Positions 1 to 4,759 of a stretch of DNA of 8,316 bases are shown in pieces. The stretch comes from Candidatus Desantisiibacteriota bacterium (GTDB lineage: Bacteria > UBA9089 > CG2-30-40-21). The stretch covers positions 1-8,316 of the forward strand of contig JACQYP010000068.1 in assembly GCA_016208205.1 (NCBI GenBank), written 5' to 3'. How positions within the stretch are numbered: position 1 is the first letter of the stretch; the number at the start of each line of letters is the position of its first letter. Both the position numbers and the translations under genes were made by a program. The notes beneath the pieces were generated by a model that did no database searches, had not been told where the DNA came from, and saw only the letters and a list, made by a program, of their open reading frames with translations.

Positions 1-126
1 GTTTCTGATTATCCTGCAAAAGCTGCTGGGACAGAGCCGGATTCAGATATTTTTTATGGCAAGGTGATAACAAATGAACAGGTGAATAAGATTCTGGAGA
101 AGAGAAATACGGTGAAAATATTGTAA
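1..126 (+). CDS. 3' end of an unidentified protein (partial)
   Basis: The plus strand is open from the first base to a TAA at 124-126, giving the last 41 residues of a protein whose start lies outside the window. The tail contains the segment FYGKVITNEQVNKILEK, which is hydrophilic and probably helical. A tyrosine-glycine followed by a short helix faintly recalls the C-terminus of thioredoxin-like [2Fe-2S] ferredoxins, but no cysteine ligands are visible here, so I do not assign a function. The stop lies only 5 bases before a palindromic element (132-262). The reading frame could be a chance one, but its length to the edge and sensible composition favour a real gene end. Confidence 0.5.
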   Translation, partial: VSDYPAKAAGTEPDSDIFYGKVITNEQVNKILEKRNTVKIL

Positions 127-131
127 ATATC

Positions 132-262
132 GGCATGGTTCAAATCAGGGTAACAAACTGCGGATGGCTGTATTTCTCTAATTCCCCCTTAGAAAAGGGG
201 GTTAGGGGGTTGTAATTCTCTGTGTCTTTGTAACCCTGTGGTGAACAGTTTTGAACCATGCC
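132..262. repeat. MITE-like palindromic element with 13-bp terminal inverted repeats
   Basis: The ends GGCATGGTTCAAA (132-144) and TTTGAACCATGCC (250-262) are perfect reverse complements. Just inside them, CAGGGTAAC (146-154) pairs with GTAACCCTG (230-238) with one mismatch. The centre holds a strong hairpin: CCCCCTT (184-190), loop AGAA, AAGGGGG (195-201), followed by a further TTAGGGGG. The whole unit is 131 bp, contains no gene, and sits in the gap after the left-edge gene. This layout fits a miniature inverted-repeat element or an intergenic palindromic repeat of the CCCCCTTA/TAAGGGGG type. No clear target-site duplication is visible. The hairpin lacks a T tract, so I do not call it an intrinsic terminator. 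Bases 263-319, beyond it, hold nothing I recognise. Confidence 0.6.
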
Positions 263-319
263 AAAATTTGTTATATTCTCACTCAGTATTCAAAGAGTGG
301 ATTCGTTCAAGTGTAAAGG

Positions 320-478
320 TTATTTATTTCTGCCTACTAAGTGCTTTTCAAAGGTTACACCTTTTTGAAATAATGCCTTAATCCTGTTAATGTCATCTCT
401 GGCATTTTCCACGGTTTGTTTAGCCCCCTGTTGTAGGGCCGTCATCTGTTGTACAGTAGCATTTGCCTGAGCAATCAC
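320..478 (-). CDS. Short hypothetical reading frame or gene remnant downstream of accB
   Basis: A minus-strand frame of 52 codons runs from a GTG at 478-476 to TAA at 322-320. It is preceded by AGGGA (487-483), only 4 bases from the GTG, which is tight for a ribosome site. The peptide is alanine- and glutamine-rich and probably helical (for example AQANATVQQMTALQQ and ENARDDINRIKALF), ending in HLVGRNK. Upstream, bases 479-534 carry plausible protein text in another frame (ATLLVNRYDKAAGNR), which would join this one after a single-base shift near 485. It could therefore be the frameshifted remainder of a longer protein. No family is recognised. It is the last element on the strand of the porV-nadC-accB operon. 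Confidence 0.35.
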   Translation of the reverse strand: MIAQANATVQQMTALQQGAKQTVENARDDINRIKALFQKGVTFEKHLVGRNK

Positions 479-534
479 CTGTTCCCTGCTGCCTTATCAT
501 ACCTGTTAACCAATAATGTTGCACTTGCTAATGA

Positions 535-996
535 CTAACAAGCATCATTAGTCTCTACCAGAAACAATACACTTCCTACCTCTGCTATTTCTCCAGCTTT
601 AATCTGGATTTTAACTATCTTTCCAGATAGTTCTGATTTTATTTCATTAAACATCTTCATTGCTTCTAATAGTCCCAATGTTTGGCCAGGGATAATGATA
701 CTGCCTATTTCTACAAAGGGTGGGGTATCAGGTGAAGAACTTCTGTAAAATGTACCGGTTAAGGGTGAAATAATCTTTTTCCAATTTGGGTTTTCTTCCT
801 GCGGCTTTTTTTTGGGAGTTCTGGGAGTTGAAGCATAAGGTATCCTTACAGGCAAAGCAGGTTCCTCATTCATGGCAACTGCTCTTTTAACCCTTACCCT
901 TTTTTCATTGTCCTTAACCTCCAATTCAGTAAGGTGCTCAGCTTGAAAAATATCAATAACCTCATCCAGCATTTCTTGTATTGTATCTTTTTTCAT
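535..996 (-). CDS. accB: Biotin carboxyl carrier protein of acetyl-CoA carboxylase (AccB)
   Basis: This 153-residue protein is the biotin carrier subunit of acetyl-CoA carboxylase. It shuttles carboxyl groups from biotin carboxylase to the carboxyltransferase to make malonyl-CoA for fatty-acid synthesis in the cytoplasm. The layout is typical of AccB: an N-terminal helical segment (about 1-40), a Pro/Lys-rich flexible linker (about 45-70), and a C-terminal biotinyl/lipoyl beta-barrel (about 73-150). The biotinylation motif EAMKM is at 111-115, so Lys114 is the biotin site. The motif SPLTGTFYRSSSPDTPPFV (77-95) matches the usual APMVGTFYRSPSP stretch. Length is normal. The ATG overlaps the nadC stop as ATGA, with GGAGG seven bases upstream, so translation is probably coupled. 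accC, the usual downstream partner, is absent here. Confidence 0.95.
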   Translation of the reverse strand: MKKDTIQEMLDEVIDIFQAEHLTELEVKDNEKRVRVKRAVAMNEEPALPVRIPYASTPRTPKKKPQEENPNWKKIISPLTGTFYRSSSPDTPPFVEIGSIIIPGQTLGLLEAMKMFNEIKSELSGKIVKIQIKAGEIAEVGSVLFLVETNDAC

Positions 997-1859
997 TCAA
1001 CGACCTCCAAACTGATATCTAATGCTGCAGTCGAGTGCGTAATTGCCCCAATAGAGATACGATCAACCCCGGTCATGGCTGCCTCCCGAATATTTGCAAG
1101 ATTAATCCCGCCAGATGCCTCTATCAATATTTTCTTACTGCCTTCCCTGATTAGAGTCACTGCTTTTTTCATGGTTTCTATGTCCATATTATCAAGCATA
1201 ATAATATCAACGCCTGTTGATATAGCCTCTTTTACCTCATCGATGGTTTCTGTTTCCACCTCTATTTCCATATTTGCAACCCTTGCCCGATTAACAGCCT
1301 CTTTTATTCCGCCTGCAGCACGGATATGATTTTCCTTGATAAGAATGCCATCATACAATCCAAACCGATGATTATAGCCGCCACCAACCTTGACCCCATA
1401 TTTCTCTAACATTCTCAGGGTTGGGGTTGTCTTGCGGGTATCATATATCTTGACCGGACAGCCTTCAACAGCCTTTACGAACCTTGCTGTTGCTGTAGCA
1501 ATTCCAGACAACCATTGCAGAAAATTCAGGGCAACCCTTTCTGTTCTCAGTATTGCTTGAGCAGAGCCTTGAACCCTTCCAAACACCTGATCACAACTAA
1601 CCCTTTCGCCTTCCTTTATTAATGGGCAAAAATCCACATCGCTCCCAGAGGAATCAAAGGTAAAGGTCATGGCAGCCAATTCTAACCCGGCAATGATACC
1701 GTCCTCCATAGCTATCAATTCTGCCTTTATCACTGCATCCTCCGGCACTGTTAATTGGGCAGTTATATCCCCACTACCAATATCCTCGCCAAGTGCATCT
1801 GCAATGATTTTTTTTATTGCCGGTTGCTCTATTAGTTTATTTTTGGTATAGTCTTGCAT
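993..1859 (-). CDS. nadC: Nicotinate-nucleotide pyrophosphorylase (quinolinate phosphoribosyltransferase, NadC)
   Basis: NadC converts quinolinate and PRPP to nicotinate mononucleotide, CO2 and pyrophosphate in de novo NAD synthesis. With the start chosen here the protein has 288 residues, the usual size. Recognisable motifs, numbered from this start, are EDIGSGDIT (25-33) near the N-terminus, RTERVALNFLQWLSGIAT (105-122), the substrate-binding DTRKTTP (140-146), KVGGGYNHRFGLYDGILIKE (157-176), EVETETIDE (200-208), IMLDNM (220-225) and IEASGGIN (246-253), then the C-terminal GVDRISIGAITHS (264-276). The family usually has Gly after TRKTTP, where this protein has Thr. The frame extends to an ATG at 1898, but that one lacks a ribosome site. 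The ATG at 1859 has AGGAG nine bases upstream and gives a family-like N-terminus. The gene lies 56 bases after the porV-like stop and overlaps accB by 4 bases. Confidence 0.95.
   Translation of the reverse strand: MQDYTKNKLIEQPAIKKIIADALGEDIGSGDITAQLTVPEDAVIKAELIAMEDGIIAGLELAAMTFTFDSSGSDVDFCPLIKEGERVSCDQVFGRVQGSAQAILRTERVALNFLQWLSGIATATARFVKAVEGCPVKIYDTRKTTPTLRMLEKYGVKVGGGYNHRFGLYDGILIKENHIRAAGGIKEAVNRARVANMEIEVETETIDEVKEAISTGVDIIMLDNMDIETMKKAVTLIREGSKKILIEASGGINLANIREAAMTGVDRISIGAITHSTAALDISLEVVE
1004..1008 (-). promoter_or_regulatory. Ribosome binding site of accB inside nadC
   Basis: On the minus strand GGAGG (1008-1004) lies seven bases before the accB ATG at 996-994. It is embedded in the last codons of nadC, which supports this ATG as the true start and coupling of the two genes. 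Confidence 0.75.
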
Positions 1860-1868
1860 TTGAAAATA

Positions 1869-1874
1869 CTCCTG
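1869..1874 (-). promoter_or_regulatory. Ribosome binding site that decides the nadC start
   Basis: The minus-strand sequence CAGGAG (1874-1869) is nine bases before the ATG at 1859-1857. No purine-rich site precedes the in-frame ATG at 1898, so this site argues for the shorter 288-residue protein. Confidence 0.65.
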
Positions 1875-1915
1875 CTTGTAATTCGTGGTTCGATTCATTG
1901 CCGGTAGTCGCAGGC

Positions 1916-2821
1916 TTAATATGTTAACATAGCTGATATTTGATGGCTTGGCTTTGGAGAGTTAAGGGATATACCGTAATCTATCTGCCATTGACCTGAT
2001 TTTATTCCAGTTCCAAGGGTAATATCCCCATTGTTTGTGCCCATCCTCCAGAAAAGTTTCTGGTTGACAAGCATTTCTGTTCCAAGTCTAACCCTGAGGG
2101 ATTCCCCTTCTGGATGGTCTGCATCAGCAGAAAGGATAATGTCACTCAAGTTGATCCCTTTTCCAAGGGTTATTTTTTTATCCATTAAGATACCAAAACC
2201 AAGATTAAATCCTGAGACAGGCTTTTCTTTGGACATCTTTGTTCTTAAAGTATTTCGCAGGACAACCCCTATCTTAATCTCCTTTGTACCCGGAAGTATC
2301 TCTTTTGGTTTCAACAGAAGACCAAGGTCAATTGCTGCCCCTCTATTCGTAGCATCTTTTTCCTCTGCTTTCAATAGCTTCAGGGTTGCCCCAAGAAGAA
2401 GTCCAAAGGGCATATTTTCAAAACTGCCATTCATTTTCTTTCCCCAGCCCAGCCCAATAGTAGTTTCATCTATCCCTTTTCTTTTAACGGTATCATCCTT
2501 AACCTCCACAACATCCTCTTGTAAACCAAACAACCCCCATGTTCCTCCGGCAAGAAATGTTGCCGGTTGAGCCAGGCTAAAGCAATTAATGCTGCCCTTG
2601 TTATGCCGACGGCCATACCCGTAGATAATTTCTACTTTCTTCAACTCATCCAATCCAGCAGGATTCCAATAAACAGTAGAAGCATCATCACCAATTCCAA
2701 CAAATGCCCCTCCCATACCTGCCTGTCTGGCACCAATCTCAAGATCAAGAAAATTTGCTGCAGAAATAGAAGGAAGCAACACAATCAATATTCCAAAAAG
2801 CCAACTCTTTTTTATGTTCAT
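1916..2821 (-). CDS. Outer-membrane beta-barrel protein of the PorV/UPF0164 type
   Basis: This is a 301-residue exported protein. Residues 1-22 form a signal peptide (MNIKKS, a hydrophobic core, then SISAA). The mature N-terminus carries the hallmark GARQAGMGGAFVGIGDDAST (30-49) followed by WNPAGL (52-57), typical of the PorV/PorQ and UPF0164 group of FadL-related outer-membrane barrels. The remainder alternates short beta-strand-like segments and turns, and the chain ends in a strand with terminal Tyr (ISAMLTY), as expected for barrel insertion. PorV members in Bacteroidota serve type IX secretion, but the wider family occurs in many diderms with unknown roles. I see no other secretion genes here and so claim only an outer-membrane location. 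The start has AGGAGG seven bases upstream and its own promoter. It is the first gene of the porV-nadC-accB strand. Confidence 0.85.
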   Translation of the reverse strand: MNIKKSWLFGILIVLLPSISAANFLDLEIGARQAGMGGAFVGIGDDASTVYWNPAGLDELKKVEIIYGYGRRHNKGSINCFSLAQPATFLAGGTWGLFGLQEDVVEVKDDTVKRKGIDETTIGLGWGKKMNGSFENMPFGLLLGATLKLLKAEEKDATNRGAAIDLGLLLKPKEILPGTKEIKIGVVLRNTLRTKMSKEKPVSGFNLGFGILMDKKITLGKGINLSDIILSADADHPEGESLRVRLGTEMLVNQKLFWRMGTNNGDITLGTGIKSGQWQIDYGISLNSPKPSHQISAMLTY

Positions 2822-2828
2822 AAATAAT

Positions 2829-2834
2829 CCTCCT
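2829..2834 (-). promoter_or_regulatory. Ribosome binding site of the porV-like gene
   Basis: The minus-strand sequence AGGAGG (2834-2829) is a full-strength ribosome site seven bases before the ATG at 2821-2819. It fixes the start and shows that the host uses canonical Shine-Dalgarno signals, in contrast to the divergent ecfT gene. Confidence 0.8.
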
Positions 2835-2857
2835 CGTAATATAAAATTCCAAATTTG

Positions 2858-2886
2858 AGTATACCATAATTAATCTCTGTTTGCAA
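2858..2886 (-). promoter_or_regulatory. Sigma-70-type promoter for the porV-nadC-accB operon
   Basis: On the minus strand a -35 box TTGCAA (2886-2881) is followed after exactly 17 bases by a -10 box TATACT (2863-2858), preceded by TGG, which makes an extended -10 (TGnTATACT). Transcription would begin near 2851, giving a leader of about 30 bases that contains the AGGAGG site. Confidence 0.75.
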
Positions 2887-2915
2887 GCATTTTTTAACAC
2901 TTCACGCAAAATCTA

Positions 2916-2944
2916 TTGACTTTTTCACGGTCAGGTGTTATAAT
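2916..2944 (+). promoter_or_regulatory. Sigma-70-type promoter driving a leaderless ecfT transcript
   Basis: TTGACT (2916-2921) and TATAAT (2939-2944) are separated by exactly 17 bases, a near-consensus promoter. Six bases follow the -10 box before the ATG at 2951, so the predicted transcription start falls on or within a base or two of the start codon. No Shine-Dalgarno sequence precedes the ATG. The -35 boxes of this promoter and of the divergent one are 29 bases apart, so a regulator binding between them could affect both. Confidence 0.75.
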
Positions 2945-2950
2945 GATAAT

Positions 2951-3682
2951 ATGTATTTACAAAGAATTTCAGTTATTCATAAACTGAATCCTTTAACCAA
3001 AATATTTTCCTTATTTTTGTTATGGGGTATTTGTGTTATTTTCAAGCATCCCATCTATTTATTAGGGATATTTGGGATGATATTTATCCTTGCCCTTATT
3101 GGGGCATGTTTTAAGAAAATAACTCATGTATTCTATCTCTTTCTTGGTATCTCTATCTGTAGTGTCTTGTTATGGTCAATTGGGGACAGGATGTTTCATC
3201 TACATATCTCAAGGGAGATTCTTCTGCATCTCATTTCTGTCTGGTTTAAGATAGGGGCAATTATTCTGATGGGGATCATCTTTGCTTCATGTATTATTGT
3301 AGAAGAGCTTGCCTATGGGTTGAGCAGATTGGGCATACCCTCTGGTCTTTTACCATTATTTATTAACCCCTTTAGATGGATGTCGCTATATCATGAAACT
3401 AAAGAGAATAGTATTTGTGGACAAGAATTACGGGGTATGGATATTGCCTCACAAGGAATAAGAGAAAGGCTGTCATCCTGTATTTTATGTATCAGCATCA
3501 CTAACCATAAATTTAAGATTATTACCGCAGCCATGGAGGCAAGAGGTTTTGGGATTAGTCACAAAAGAAGCTATTCAGACAACTATCGAGTAGGGGTGAT
3601 TGATTACCTTACACTTTCGTTTCTGGTCTTCTTTGGTGCCTTTTGTTTGTTTTTAAGATTAAGCGGTTATGGGGTGGGATGA
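2951..3682 (+). CDS. ECF-type transporter transmembrane (T) component, EcfT/CbiQ family
   Basis: This 243-residue integral membrane protein resembles EcfT/CbiQ, the subunit that couples ATPase subunits to a substrate-binding S component for uptake of vitamins or metal ions. The N-terminus IHKLNPLTKIFSLFLL (9-24) fits the family signature (H-x-L-x-P-x-x-K). Hydrophobic segments lie at about 18-32, 36-52, 60-75, 102-117 and 219-236. The two cytoplasmic coupling motifs appear as ELRG (159-162) and AAMEARGFG (193-201). The second is canonical Ala-Arg-Gly; in the first, Leu replaces the usual Ala. No ATPase or S-component gene is adjacent, so it must work with partners encoded elsewhere and the substrate cannot be inferred. 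The start was chosen because the family N-terminus begins right there and the next Met is at residue 43. Confidence 0.8.
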   Translation: MYLQRISVIHKLNPLTKIFSLFLLWGICVIFKHPIYLLGIFGMIFILALIGACFKKITHVFYLFLGISICSVLLWSIGDRMFHLHISREILLHLISVWFKIGAIILMGIIFASCIIVEELAYGLSRLGIPSGLLPLFINPFRWMSLYHETKENSICGQELRGMDIASQGIRERLSSCILCISITNHKFKIITAAMEARGFGISHKRSYSDNYRVGVIDYLTLSFLVFFGAFCLFLRLSGYGVG

Positions 3683-3686
3683 AAAG

Positions 3687-3756
3687 GTAGCACAGACATT
3701 CCTGTCTGTGATTCTAATAATCGTACAACAGACACAGACAAGAATGTCTGTGCTAC
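3687..3756. repeat. Nested palindromic repeat between ecfT and purS
   Basis: Two 24-base arms (3687-3710 and 3733-3756) are inverted copies with one mismatch (at 3741), separated by 22 bases. Each arm also folds on itself: CACAGACA, loop TTCC, TGTCTGTG on the left (3691-3710) and CACAGACA, loop AGAA, TGTCTGTG on the right (3733-3752). The element can thus form either two small hairpins or one long one. It begins 4 bases after the ecfT stop and fills most of the 97-base gap before purS. I recognise the sequence type as an intergenic palindromic repeat dispersed in many bacterial genomes. There is no T tract, so it is not a standard terminator, although it could slow or process a read-through transcript. 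Confidence 0.8.
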
Positions 3757-3765
3757 ACTTTGGAG

Positions 3766-3772
3766 AAGGAGG
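3766..3772 (+). promoter_or_regulatory. Ribosome binding site that decides the purS start
   Basis: AAGGAGG (3766-3772) lies seven bases before the ATG at 3780. It shows that the open frame extending upstream through the palindromic repeat to an ATG at 3669 is not the real N-terminus. Confidence 0.85.
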
Positions 3773-3779
3773 ATTTTGC

Positions 3780-4016
3780 ATGAAAACAATGAAGGTTGTT
3801 GTAACCTTAAAGCAAGGAATACTTGACCCTCAGGGATTGGCAATAAAGCATGCCATGGAATCCATAAATTGTGAGAAAATAGAGGATGTCAGGATGGGAA
3901 AATATATTGAACTAAAATTCTCCGATGATATCCCTGAAGAACGACTGAACCAAATATGTGAACAGATGCTTTCTAATCCTGTGATTGAAGATTATCGAAT
4001 AGAAACAGGGGGCTAA
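3780..4016 (+). CDS. purS: Phosphoribosylformylglycinamidine synthase subunit PurS
   Basis: PurS is the small structural subunit of the three-part FGAM synthetase (PurS, PurQ, PurL). It bridges the glutaminase and the synthetase, which together turn FGAR, glutamine and ATP into FGAM in purine synthesis. The 78-residue length is typical. Signature segments are [20 protein letters not shown] (6-25), with the usual LDPQG, then VRMGKYIEL (39-47) and a C-terminal [12 protein letters not shown] (64-75). The frame is open upstream to 3669, but those 37 extra residues overlap the ecfT end and translate the palindromic repeat; the ribosome site at 3766-3772 points to the ATG used here. purQ begins 5 bases after the stop, indicating one transcript. 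Confidence 0.95.
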   Translation: MKTMKVVVTLKQGILDPQGLAIKHAMESINCEKIEDVRMGKYIELKFSDDIPEERLNQICEQMLSNPVIEDYRIETGG

Positions 4017-4021
4017 AAACC

Positions 4022-4711
4022 ATGAAATGGGCTATTATTGTTTTTCCGGGCTCAAATTGTGACCATGATTGTTATTATATCCTGAAGGATGTATTAGGTC
4101 AGGATGTGTGTTATAAATGGCATAAAGATACAGACTTATCTTCTATTGATTGCGTGGTTCTTCCGGGTGGATTTTCTTATGGTGATTATTTGCGATCCGG
4201 AGCCATTGCCAGATTTTCTCCAATAATGAAGGAGGTTATAAGGTTTGCAAATAATGGCGGGATAGTCATAGGTATTTGCAATGGCTTCCAGATATTGCTT
4301 GAAGCAGGATTATTGCCCGGGGCAATGCTCAGAAATAAGGATTTGCGATTTATCTGCAAGGCTGTCTGTCTGCGAATCGAAAACAATGAAACCGCATTTA
4401 CTAATATAGCAAAAAAGGGACAGGTCTTAAAAATACCCATTGCTCATGCAGAAGGAAATTATTTTGTAGACAATGAGACTCTTCACAAACTTCAGGAAAA
4501 TAATCAGATTATTTTCCGATATTGTACACCCGAAGGGGAGGTTAGCCCTGTTGCTAATCCAAATGGAGCAATTGACAATATTGCCGGGATATGCAATGAA
4601 AATGGAAATGTACTGGGAATGATGCCTCATCCGGAAAGAGCAGCTGAGCAGGATCTGGGTGGCAACGAAGGTAGGTTGATATTTGAGTCGATAATTAATT
4701 CAGGGGTCTGA
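4022..4711 (+). CDS. purQ: Phosphoribosylformylglycinamidine synthase, glutaminase subunit PurQ
   Basis: PurQ hydrolyses glutamine and passes ammonia to PurL for FGAM formation. The 229-residue chain is a complete class I glutamine amidotransferase: [10 protein letters not shown] (7-16) at the start, [17 protein letters not shown] (47-63) containing the oxyanion region, nucleophile Cys86 in GICNGFQIL (84-92), and the histidine/glutamate of the triad in MMPHPERA (200-207; His203, Glu205). [10 protein letters not shown] (139-148) is also characteristic of PurQ. A purine-rich AGGGGG precedes the start by about 9 bases, at the end of purS. The next gene is pilT rather than purL, so the synthetase subunit must be encoded elsewhere. 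A small hairpin overlaps the stop codon. Confidence 0.96.
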   Translation: MKWAIIVFPGSNCDHDCYYILKDVLGQDVCYKWHKDTDLSSIDCVVLPGGFSYGDYLRSGAIARFSPIMKEVIRFANNGGIVIGICNGFQILLEAGLLPGAMLRNKDLRFICKAVCLRIENNETAFTNIAKKGQVLKIPIAHAEGNYFVDNETLHKLQENNQIIFRYCTPEGEVSPVANPNGAIDNIAGICNENGNVLGMMPHPERAAEQDLGGNEGRLIFESIINSGV

Positions 4712-4744
4712 CATCAGAGGTCAGTTACTGTCAACTGATCCCTG
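4701..4744 (+). other. Inverted-repeat structure across the purQ stop and purQ-pilT gap
   Basis: An outer stem CAGGG (4701-4705) with CCCTG (4740-4744) encloses an inner hairpin TCAGTT (4721-4726), loop ACTGTC, AACTGA (4733-4738). A further small palindrome TCTGA-CA-TCAGA lies at 4707-4718. It occupies nearly all of the 48-base gap between purQ and pilT. No T tract follows, so it does not look like an intrinsic terminator. It may be a short palindromic repeat or an RNA-processing/attenuating structure; chance cannot be excluded. Confidence 0.35.
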
Positions 4745-4759
4745 CGGGGGTGCATTACC

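Noticed and set aside
184..201. Intrinsic terminator for the left-edge gene.
   Set aside because: The stem is strong but is followed by TTAGGGGG and not a T tract. It is better explained as the centre of the symmetric element.
311..360. AAAGGTTA direct repeats (315-322 and 350-357) with GTGTA/TACAC flanks, possible att site or operator.
   Set aside because: Too short and common, and within a doubtful reading frame; likely chance.
934..1329. Plus-strand frame of 131 codons opposite nadC and accB.
   Set aside because: It lies antisense to two certain genes and has no family features or ribosome site. The same holds for the plus-strand frames opposite the porV-like gene (2031-2827).
1860..1898. 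Longer NadC beginning at the ATG at 1898.
   Set aside because: No ribosome site precedes it, and the extra 13 residues are not typical. The ATG at 1859 has AGGAG and gives a normal NadC length.
1916..2821. Type IX secretion system component (PorV proper).
   Set aside because: The protein has the family signature, but no other type IX genes or C-terminal sorting domains are visible, so only the broader family is supported.
3669..3779. N-terminal extension of PurS starting at an ATG overlapping the end of ecfT.
   Set aside because: It translates the palindromic repeat, lacks a ribosome site and exceeds the family length. The ATG at 3780 has AAGGAGG at the right distance.
4186..4630. Minus-strand frames opposite purQ.
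   Set aside because: purQ is complete with all catalytic motifs; these are shadows of its codons.
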